Shown here piece by piece: positions 8,612 through 15,321 of a stretch of 64,000 nucleotides of DNA (its first letter is position 1; each line of letters starts with the position of its first letter). The stretch comes from an uncultured Spirochaetales bacterium (lineage in GTDB: Bacteria > Spirochaetota > Spirochaetia > Sphaerochaetales > Sphaerochaetaceae), in assembly GCA_949288415.1 (NCBI GenBank), contig CASEKE010000051.1, positions 49,908 to 113,907 of the forward strand, read 5' to 3'. The notes beneath the pieces were generated by a model. It saw nothing but the letters and a program-made list of their open reading frames with translations, did no database searches and was not told the DNA's origin. A program made the position numbers and the translations under genes.

Positions 8612-9133
8612 ATGAAAAAGGTACTCTTGACAGTTCTTATTCTCTCCCTTGCTCTCGCAGGGGTATCCGCTGGGACGACGGATGTGGGCGTCGGACTCAG
8701 CCTCACCGGCAACTACTTCCACTTCGGCTTCACAGCTGGCGAAAACACATCGACCAAGCCTGATGCGAAGGTCGGAATCAATGCCGATGCGACCATCATC
8801 TTCGACCATCACAACGGCTTCTATGTCAACCTCGGATTCGACATGGAGGAGCAGAACACGATCACGATCGGCGGAGGCTATGCCTACACCACTCCGATCG
8901 AGTCGTCCAAGCTCGTAGTCGGCGTAGGTCCGCACTTCCTGATCAAGGGGAGCGACTTCGTCATCGGAGCAGATGCATTCGCAGATTTCAAGCTTTCCAT
9001 GACCAAAAGCATGTTCTTCCGCATCGGCGGCGGCGTGGGGTTGAACTTCGTGACCATCAGCGACAAAGATACGACCGGCTACTTCGAAATGAACCTCATC
9101 ATTCCGAGAGTCGCAGTCGGCTGGGATTTCTGA
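8612..9133 (+). CDS. Small secreted outer-membrane beta-barrel-like protein
   Basis: The 173-aa protein has a clean signal peptide (MKKVLLTVLILSLALAGVSA, cleavage after ASA-like GVSAG). The remainder is a series of alternating hydrophobic strands separated by short Gly/Asp turns, ending in an aromatic residue (VAVGWDF), which is the classic C-terminal signature of outer-membrane barrels. It is likely an eight-stranded periplasm-facing barrel. The specific function is unknown. An SD (ACGGAGG) precedes the ATG and a strong terminator follows, so it is probably monocistronic. It shows no obvious relation to its neighbours. Confidence 0.75.
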   Translation: MKKVLLTVLILSLALAGVSAGTTDVGVGLSLTGNYFHFGFTAGENTSTKPDAKVGINADATIIFDHHNGFYVNLGFDMEEQNTITIGGGYAYTTPIESSKLVVGVGPHFLIKGSDFVIGADAFADFKLSMTKSMFFRIGGGVGLNFVTISDKDTTGYFEMNLIIPRVAVGWDF

Positions 9134-9152
9134 CAGATCGCGACAAGACGAC

Positions 9153-9189
9153 AAACGGCATCAGGACTTTTCCCGATGCCGTTTTTTTT
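9153..9189 (+). terminator. Intrinsic terminator of the barrel-protein gene
   Basis: AACGGCATC (9154-9162) pairs with GATGCCGTT (9175-9183), followed by a run of T residues to 9189. It separates this gene from the convergent pyr operon. Confidence 0.85.
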
Positions 9190-9212
9190 CATGCCGAGAC
9201 ACTTTTTTCCTT

Positions 9213-10250
9213 TCAGGACCAGAGAAATGGCTTGCAAGGATATTCGTCGTCTATTTCAAAAAATCTCGCCTTCGCATCGTCGGGCAGGAAAACATCCTCG
9301 TCCAAAAGGGCGAAGGTCCTGATTGCGTTCTTTCCGAACAGATCTGCAAGCCTTTCTTCGGATGCACCGGCGCGCCTGAGCCTGTCAAGCAAAAGCAGCG
9401 TGCCCTGAAAGCCCGGTATGCCGCTTGCACCCTTCTCCTTGTCCGCCCGAGTATGCGGGGCATGGTCGGACTCCACTAAATCGACCGCGCCGTCGAGAAG
9501 AGCGGAGAATACCGCATCGCGGTCCGATGCGGTCCTCAGCGGAGGATTCATCTTGAGTCCTCTCGAGCTATCCCGGGCATCGTCGCTGCAAAGAAGAGCA
9601 TGGTGCGCAGTCGCGCCGGCCGAGATTCTCATTCCATCAGCCTTTGCCTCCTTTACCAGCGCAATTGCTCCTGCAGTGGATACATGACAGATATGCAGAT
9701 GACCTTTGAATCCCGTCTCGCGGCATATCTTCACTATTCCGGCGACGCTCATTACCTCTGACGCGGCAGGACGTGCAAGCGAATGTGTGCTCAAATCCGC
9801 CGGATCGAACAAAGAGGGATCGTTCAGAGCCTCGCACTCGGCATGAACGGCCAGCACGCCTCGATAGCCTATCTCGGCAAGCTTTCCGACCACGCGGCGC
9901 TGGGTCTCCTCGTCGACAAGTCCCATGTTCCCGGTGGAATGCGCAAGGAACATCTTGAGACCTACCACGAGAGGAAACAGCTCGTCCCTGAGCCTTGCCA
10001 TGGCCTCCACCTGCGCAAGATCGCCTGTCAGCCCGGCATACACGTGATACCCCATGCCCAGTTTCCGGGCCTCGGCACTTCCGAGCGAAAGCCGATCGAG
10101 CACGGTGGCACGATCAGTGAGAGGAGGATTCGTATTCGGCATGTCGAAGACTCTCGTGATCCCCGCAGCCTTGGCAACCCGAAGGCCATGGGCGACTGTC
10201 TCCTTGTCCTTCTGCTTCCAATCCCGCAGATGTACATGAGGGTCTATCAT
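9213..10250 (-). CDS. pyrC: Dihydroorotase
   Basis: PyrC closes N-carbamoyl-aspartate to dihydroorotate, step three of UMP synthesis. The N-terminal metal motif is DPHVHLRD (HxH plus Arg/Asp), followed by VHAEC and HICHVST (metal/substrate histidines) and the catalytic aspartate in ESDHAPHT. It is 345 aa, shorter than many type I enzymes, and starts directly at MIDPHVHL, so the small N-terminal beta-sandwich portion found in other amidohydrolases is absent. It is the last gene of the pyr operon, 3 nt after pyrDK. Confidence 0.93.
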   Translation of the reverse strand: MIDPHVHLRDWKQKDKETVAHGLRVAKAAGITRVFDMPNTNPPLTDRATVLDRLSLGSAEARKLGMGYHVYAGLTGDLAQVEAMARLRDELFPLVVGLKMFLAHSTGNMGLVDEETQRRVVGKLAEIGYRGVLAVHAECEALNDPSLFDPADLSTHSLARPAASEVMSVAGIVKICRETGFKGHLHICHVSTAGAIALVKEAKADGMRISAGATAHHALLCSDDARDSSRGLKMNPPLRTASDRDAVFSALLDGAVDLVESDHAPHTRADKEKGASGIPGFQGTLLLLDRLRRAGASEERLADLFGKNAIRTFALLDEDVFLPDDAKARFFEIDDEYPCKPFLWS

Positions 10251-10253
10251 CGC

Positions 10254-11936
10254 CTAAAGCTCCACATCGTTTCTCAGGATGTAGTCCCAGGAAAGGAAAG
10301 TCCCTTCCCTGCATGGAATCCTATCGCCGCATACGCACTCGCCGCACATGCCTATGCCGCACATGGTCCGCGTCTCTACGCTTATGTTTATCCTTTCGGG
10401 AGCGACGCCAAGGGACATGAACTTTTCTGCTGCCTTCCTCATGAGCACGGTAGGTCCTACCACGTACACTGCGACATCGCCTTCAACATCATTCTTGGTA
10501 TATGTGGAAAGAACTCTGCCGGGAATCCCGTCGTCGGCGACGACGCGATAGGAACCATACTTGCCGAGCTCGTCCTCGAGCAGTCCTTTTCCGCCCTCGG
10601 GGAATGTCGGTACTCCGAGCCTCGTGTCTATCGCGGTTCCATCGGCATGAAGCTTCTCTGCAAGGAGGTTGAGCACGACTATTCCCGTTCCACCTCCGAC
10701 AAGCAGGGCCTTCTCGGTTACAGTCTCCTCGATAGGCTTTCCGCAGAGGCCTCTGACATAGATGTCATCTCCCTTCTCGAGGGTCGCGACTTTCTCCGTG
10801 AATGGTCCACGGACCTTTATTATGAAGGAGAGAGGCTTGTTTTTGGCGACGCTGAACGGCCTTTCTCCTGCCTCCGGTATCCACAGGAATACAAACTCGC
10901 CGGCCTGGCAATGTCCTTCCCCGTCCAGGGTGAGGACGACCGTATCGTCGCTGTACATGAACTTGTCGAGCACGGTATGCTTCTCGTACTCGAGAGCCGA
11001 ATGGTCGTCGGAGAGGTAGCTTTTCTCATCCAAGCCGTTTTTCACGGCTCCGAGGTAATCGTTCCATGACGGAGGATACACACGCGATAGCGCACTTCCG
11101 ATTCCGACGCTGTCCGCACCGGCAGCAATCATGGCAAGCGCATCCTCATGGGTCGACACGCCGCCCATGCCGAGGATTATCGGGTCTTCCCCTATGGCTT
11201 TCCTTATCGCGCGGATCGACTCCAAGGCCTTTTCCTTCACCCATTCGCCGGAAGCACCGCCCTTTCCGCCTACATTGTTGTGCAGGATCGGATGGCCGTC
11301 CTTTTCGTAGAGCAAGGGTCCTACGGTGTTGATAGCCGCGATGGCATCCGCTCCTGCGTCGACCGCCGCTACGGCGATTGATGCGATGTCGGGAACGTTC
11401 GGAGTCAATTTGACGACGAGAAGACTCTTTCTCTCTGGATATGACTCGACGATGTATTCGACGAACTCTCTCACTGCCGCTATGTCGCTGCCGATGGAGG
11501 CTCCATACCCCTTTGCCGCATGCGGGCAGGAAAAATTGAGCTCGAGAAGATCGGCTATATCGTCGAACTTCTTCACAAGGGTAAGGAAATCCTCCTTTGT
11601 CGATGCGGAGAGGGAAACATTAAGAAGCGCTCTCATCCCCTCTTTCCTTATAGTGGCAAGAGGTGGGTATGCAGCATCCATTCCTGGGTTTCTGAGTCCG
11701 ACCGAATTGCCGAAATCACCGAGGCGAGGGCTGGTCACTACCGGTCCGGTATTGCCCGGATTGGCGACGACCTGGAAGCTCTTGGTCGTGATGATGTCGA
11801 TATTGGTGATATCCCGGTCGAAATGCCTCACGAGCTCCGGCTTCGTGCTTGCGACGCCGGAGACGGTGGAAAGTATGATCTGCCCTTTCCTGTGATTCAG
11901 ATGAAGGGCCCTGTATGCCTTTGAATCGGTTCTCAA
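10254..11936 (-). CDS. pyrD: Dihydroorotate dehydrogenase PyrD fused to electron-transfer subunit PyrK
   Basis: The 560-aa protein joins two normally separate subunits of class 1B dihydroorotate dehydrogenase. Residues ~1-310 are the FMN-binding PyrD barrel, with the catalytic cysteine in LNFSCPHAAKGYG and GMGGVSTHEDALAMIAAGA at the phosphate site. Residues ~315-560 are PyrK-like: a flavin domain (LLVGGGTGIVVLNLLAEKL) and a C-terminal 2Fe-2S cluster motif CGIGMCGECVCGDRIPC. NAD+ is thus the likely acceptor. I choose the TTG at 11936, which overlaps the pyrF stop and has a perfect AAGGAGG 10 nt upstream; the longer open frame to 12020 lies inside pyrF. Confidence 0.9.
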   Translation of the reverse strand: MRTDSKAYRALHLNHRKGQIILSTVSGVASTKPELVRHFDRDITNIDIITTKSFQVVANPGNTGPVVTSPRLGDFGNSVGLRNPGMDAAYPPLATIRKEGMRALLNVSLSASTKEDFLTLVKKFDDIADLLELNFSCPHAAKGYGASIGSDIAAVREFVEYIVESYPERKSLLVVKLTPNVPDIASIAVAAVDAGADAIAAINTVGPLLYEKDGHPILHNNVGGKGGASGEWVKEKALESIRAIRKAIGEDPIILGMGGVSTHEDALAMIAAGADSVGIGSALSRVYPPSWNDYLGAVKNGLDEKSYLSDDHSALEYEKHTVLDKFMYSDDTVVLTLDGEGHCQAGEFVFLWIPEAGERPFSVAKNKPLSFIIKVRGPFTEKVATLEKGDDIYVRGLCGKPIEETVTEKALLVGGGTGIVVLNLLAEKLHADGTAIDTRLGVPTFPEGGKGLLEDELGKYGSYRVVADDGIPGRVLSTYTKNDVEGDVAVYVVGPTVLMRKAAEKFMSLGVAPERINISVETRTMCGIGMCGECVCGDRIPCREGTFLSWDYILRNDVEL

Positions 11937-12817
11937 CTTAGGCAAGCCTCCTTGACGAGAGACGATATCCCCGCGATGCACATATCGAGCCAGCCGTCGG
12001 GAGCCGGTCCTTTCTTCCATGGATGCGTAAGCCCACTTGAGGAATTGATTCTGGCGAGCTCGAGAGGATAGCCGGCCCTCTTGAGAGCGGCGACAACCTC
12101 GACGGCGGATCCCCCCTGGCTTCCGACACCCGGAATCAGCATTGCGATCGCCTTGTCATGATAGTACACGGCTATGTCCTCCAGTTCCCTCATGTTCGTA
12201 GCTCCCACGACCGCTCCGAAACCGGGCCGTCCTGCGGCCCACGAGGCGATTTTCTGTGCCACAAGCATGTATACAGGATAGTGGATATGCTCGTCCACCA
12301 TGTCGAGAATCGTCTGGTTCTGCAGATCCGCACCTCCGGGATTGGATGTCCTGTCGAGTACGTACATTCCCTTGCCCTCGAACACGAACGGGGAAACGCT
12401 GTCAGTACCCATGTACGGCGAGACCGTCACCGAATCCGTCTGCCAGGACTCGAAAGCCTCCTTTGCATAGTTGAGGCTGCTCTTTGCTATGTCCCCTCTC
12501 TTGCTGTCCAATATCACAGGAATTCCAGGAAAATGCTTTGCGATGAGATCGAGAACCGCGGCAAGAGCCTCGGATCCCTGGAAGTTTCCTTCTCTCGGCC
12601 TGTCGAGAATGGCATAGTAGCCGATGTTCGGCTTGAATGCGGCCGGGGATATGTTCTCGGCGACCATCTTCTCAAACAGGACGGAAAAGAACTTGACTAT
12701 CCTTTCCTTTGCAGGAAGCTCTGCGAACGGCAGGACATCGAGTATCGGATCAAGACCCATACAAACGATGTTGCCCGTCTTTCTTGCACTTTTCTCAAGC
12801 AACGTATTGTAGTCCAT
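11933..12817 (-). CDS. pyrF: Orotidine-5'-phosphate decarboxylase, type 2
   Basis: PyrF decarboxylates OMP to UMP. The catalytic Asp-Lys network is visible as VILDSKRGDIAKSS, preceded by AFKPNIGYYA and followed by the phosphate-binding PGVGSQGG. The length, 294 aa, fits the longer type-2 subfamily. The ATG at 12817 is preferred over the one at 12823 because GGGAGG is 7 nt upstream of the former and 1 nt from the latter. It is the third gene in the operon and overlaps pyrDK by 4 nt. Confidence 0.93.
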   Translation of the reverse strand: MDYNTLLEKSARKTGNIVCMGLDPILDVLPFAELPAKERIVKFFSVLFEKMVAENISPAAFKPNIGYYAILDRPREGNFQGSEALAAVLDLIAKHFPGIPVILDSKRGDIAKSSLNYAKEAFESWQTDSVTVSPYMGTDSVSPFVFEGKGMYVLDRTSNPGGADLQNQTILDMVDEHIHYPVYMLVAQKIASWAAGRPGFGAVVGATNMRELEDIAVYYHDKAIAMLIPGVGSQGGSAVEVVAALKRAGYPLELARINSSSGLTHPWKKGPAPDGWLDMCIAGISSLVKEACLS

Positions 12818-12819
12818 CG

Positions 12820-13515
12820 TCATACCTCCCTTGGGAATCCGCGCTTCTCGCCCCATCCGAACGGATCCTCCCGCCACTCTCTCAAGGCCTCCGCTTCCTC
12901 GGCGTCGATGTAGCCGATATCGGTTGCGGTTCTGACCATCTGGTCGTAAGAGAGAATCGTGTGATATTCGCACTTCGGATCCAGTGCGGCGAACGCATCC
13001 GTGCTGGCCTTGAGTCCGTAAGTGAATATTCCGAGGCATACGGAGACATCTCCGCCGGCATTCCTTATCGCTTCCACGGCCTTAATGGACGAAGAGCCGG
13101 TCGAAATGAGATCCTCGATAAGAAGGACCTTGGCGCCATTGTACGAACCGTCCCTGCCGAGGCCCTCTATCTGATGGCCCAGACCATGATCCTTGTTCCC
13201 GCTTCGCACATATGTAAGCGGCTTGTTGAGTCTATCCGCAAGACTGGTGGCATGAGGGATTCCCGCCGTCGCCGTGCCCGCGATGTTGTCTACGCTCAGG
13301 CCAAGGGAATCGATCATGTCGGAGAATGCATCGCAGATAAGAGCCCTGTAGCCTGCGTTCGCAAGGAACTGCCTGTTGTCGTTGTAGATGGGCATCCTGT
13401 ATCCGCTTGCCCATCTGAACGGATCGGCTATGCTGAGTCTGATGGCTCCGAGCTCCAATGCCGCCTTGGCAAGCTGTGTGCCGTAATACTGTGTTATCTC
13501 TTCCAAAGTCTTCAT
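12820..13515 (-). CDS. pyrE: Orotate phosphoribosyltransferase
   Basis: PyrE transfers a phosphoribosyl group from PRPP to orotate. The PRPP loop is VLLIEDLISTGSSSIKA, and the active-site lysine loop region is YVRSGNKDHGLGHQIEG. It has 231 aa and sits between pyrB and pyrF; its stop codon falls at the SD of pyrF, consistent with translational coupling. An SD (GGAGAAG) precedes the ATG. Confidence 0.94.
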   Translation of the reverse strand: MKTLEEITQYYGTQLAKAALELGAIRLSIADPFRWASGYRMPIYNDNRQFLANAGYRALICDAFSDMIDSLGLSVDNIAGTATAGIPHATSLADRLNKPLTYVRSGNKDHGLGHQIEGLGRDGSYNGAKVLLIEDLISTGSSSIKAVEAIRNAGGDVSVCLGIFTYGLKASTDAFAALDPKCEYHTILSYDQMVRTATDIGYIDAEEAEALREWREDPFGWGEKRGFPREV

Positions 13516-13552
13516 CTTTTCTCTTCTCCTATCCTCACTATTCTAGCATATA

Positions 13553-15145
13553 TCATCTGTTCTTTTTCCAGATTTCCTTGAACGAATGCACTTTTCCGCA
13601 GTATGCGCACTTGAACTGACCGTCATGGGTGCGATAGAACTTTGCAGGAACGCCTTCCCCGTTGAGCGGATGGCTTATACAGGCTTCGTTCGAACAGCAG
13701 AGGTCCGAAAAATTGTAGATCCTCGGAGGAGTATGCGTCCTGAATTTCTTCTCCACCTTCCCGTCCCGGACTATGTTTAGCGTGCAGGACGGAGCAAGTG
13801 CAGCAAGCCTCTTGAGATCTTTGCGTCCGAGATCGTACTCGCCGGGGCGGAAGATTATTCCCTTGAACTTGCCGTCGGCACCACAGCTTACCCATTCGCC
13901 GCCCTTGCCGTCGTCGATGCCGAGGACGGAAGATATCAGGCGCATGTGTGTGCGTATCTCGCTCGGAGTGTCGCCTTTGCAGATATGGTCGATGACTATT
14001 CCGTCGCGTATCGGACGGACTCCCTCGCTGTAGTTCTTTTCCTTCTTGTTTCCGTCCCCGGGAGCGACCTCGATTATGTACTCCTCGCTCCTGAAGTCCT
14101 TCTCGACCCTCTCCGGTCCTTCATAGTCCTCGCCAATCCTTCCGGCAATCAGGGAAAGAAGGACAATCCTGCAGTACATTCCGTTTATCGCCTGCCGTTC
14201 CCAGCCGTTGAAGCTTGTCTTGTCGAGGAAGGTCGGGATCGTAGGATGCTCCTTGTGACGTGGAAGCGGATGATAGAACTTGGTTCTCGGATCGATTCTG
14301 TCGAGGAATTCCTTCCTGAACGTTATAGCCTCCCTGAGCATATCCTGCTTCTGGAGTATCCTCTCGCCCATTCTCTCCAGCTGAGGACGGGTGAAATACC
14401 ACATCAGAGCCACATCTTTCTGGCCGAGGTATTCCTCGATCGATGAGAAGATCCTGACTTCGTACCCGTTGTCCTTCATTATCTCGATGTAGCTTTCGGG
14501 CATCATCAGTTCCGCAGGAGCGATCAGATCGACCTTGACGGAATCGAATATCTTCAGACCGTCGCACTTGCTGTGGACCGTCCTTCCGTGATAGAGATCG
14601 CCGACCAGAGCAAGATGGATATGCGAGAAGTCCATATCCACATCCTCCAGGAACGTAAACTCGTCAAGAAGCTCCTGGGTAGGATGCTCATGCTTCCCGT
14701 CTCCCGCGTTGATGAAACTCGGCCTATATGGAAGCGCATTCCTCTCGGCATATTCCCCGCACTCCTCGGAGAGCCACTTCGTAAGTCCCTCGACCTTACT
14801 GCGTACGATGAAGATCGTATTGGAGTATCCTGAAAGCATATTGAACGTGTCTGCATAGCTTTCGCCCTTGTTTATGGAGGAAGAAGAGCAGAGAAGCTCG
14901 GAAACCTTGGCGTGATGGAACTTGGCCGCGTTCCTGAACGACTCCTTCGTCCTGGTGCTGTCTTCGAGGAAAACCTCGTAGATACCGAAATCCGGATCGG
15001 CTATGCGGAAACGGTCCATCGTCGCCTCGTCGCCCGTCACTATCGCCTTCTTGAGCTCGGCGACCTTCCTGAAGAAATACCTTCTCTCTTCGATTGAGAA
15101 GTCCTCGATCACATTGAGACTTCGTCCCTTGAAAATGTTTGCCAT
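13553..15145 (-). CDS. pyrB: Aspartate carbamoyltransferase, catalytic PyrB fused to regulatory PyrI
   Basis: The first step of pyrimidine synthesis proper. Residues ~1-345 are the catalytic chain: carbamoyl-phosphate loop EDSTRTKESFRNAAKFH, HPTQELLDEFTF, and the substrate loop YHPLPRHKEHP. Residues ~375-530 resemble the allosteric PyrI chain: an N-terminal effector domain (IRDGIVIDHICKG) and a C-terminal zinc site with two CxxxxC/CxxC pairs (CSNEACISHP and FKCAYCGKVH). Such B-I fusions are known in Thermotoga and some spirochaetes. SD GGAGGAG is 4 nt before the ATG and directly abuts a U8 terminator. Confidence 0.94.
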   Translation of the reverse strand: MANIFKGRSLNVIEDFSIEERRYFFRKVAELKKAIVTGDEATMDRFRIADPDFGIYEVFLEDSTRTKESFRNAAKFHHAKVSELLCSSSSINKGESYADTFNMLSGYSNTIFIVRSKVEGLTKWLSEECGEYAERNALPYRPSFINAGDGKHEHPTQELLDEFTFLEDVDMDFSHIHLALVGDLYHGRTVHSKCDGLKIFDSVKVDLIAPAELMMPESYIEIMKDNGYEVRIFSSIEEYLGQKDVALMWYFTRPQLERMGERILQKQDMLREAITFRKEFLDRIDPRTKFYHPLPRHKEHPTIPTFLDKTSFNGWERQAINGMYCRIVLLSLIAGRIGEDYEGPERVEKDFRSEEYIIEVAPGDGNKKEKNYSEGVRPIRDGIVIDHICKGDTPSEIRTHMRLISSVLGIDDGKGGEWVSCGADGKFKGIIFRPGEYDLGRKDLKRLAALAPSCTLNIVRDGKVEKKFRTHTPPRIYNFSDLCCSNEACISHPLNGEGVPAKFYRTHDGQFKCAYCGKVHSFKEIWKKNR

Positions 15146-15285
15146 GTCTCCTCCAAAAAAAAGTGGTTCCCGAAAAGAACCGGAACCACTTGAAAATCAG
15201 ATTTGCCGTAATGGATGGAAACGGGAAGCCCATCAGTTAAGAATCCTCTCGACTTGCCTCTTGCTTCCTTCATTTCCGACCTCAT
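15109..15285 (-). CDS. Candidate pyr leader peptide, 58 codons, spanning the attenuator
   Basis: An ATG lies 7 nt after the -10 box of the pyr promoter, essentially at the predicted transcription start. The frame stays open for 58 codons (MRSEMKEARGKSRGF...), runs through the whole terminator hairpin and its U8 tract (coded as Phe-Phe-Leu), and stops 37 nt inside pyrB in another frame. Translating ribosomes would prevent hairpin formation, as in E. coli pyrL-pyrBI. A second ATG (15233) with GAGAGG upstream opens another frame through the hairpin. Expression is inferred only. Confidence 0.4.
   Translation of the reverse strand: MRSEMKEARGKSRGFLTDGLPVSIHYGKSDFQVVPVLFGNHFFLEETWQTFSRDEVSM
15155..15190 (-). 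terminator. Attenuator: intrinsic terminator just upstream of pyrB
   Basis: AGTGGTTCC (read on the minus strand, 15190-15182) pairs with GGAACCACT (15170-15162), followed by U8 (15162-15155) and immediately by the pyrB SD. Because the promoter lies ~130 nt upstream of this site and no gene intervenes, it must act on transcripts entering the pyr operon. Confidence 0.8.
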
Positions 15286-15292
15286 CCGAAAA

Positions 15293-15321
15293 AGAATAGC
15301 AGGTAATCTCGGACGTGTCTA
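15293..15321 (-). promoter_or_regulatory. Promoter of the pyr operon
   Basis: TAGACA (15316-15321), 17-nt spacer, TATTCT (15293-15298). The -35 box includes the stop codon of the upstream autokinase gene. Predicted start is near 15286. Confidence 0.65.

Noticed and set aside
15230..15285. PyrR-binding loop in the pyr leader
   Set aside because: GTCGAGAGGATT resembles the PyrR consensus only in part and no pyrR gene is in the window.
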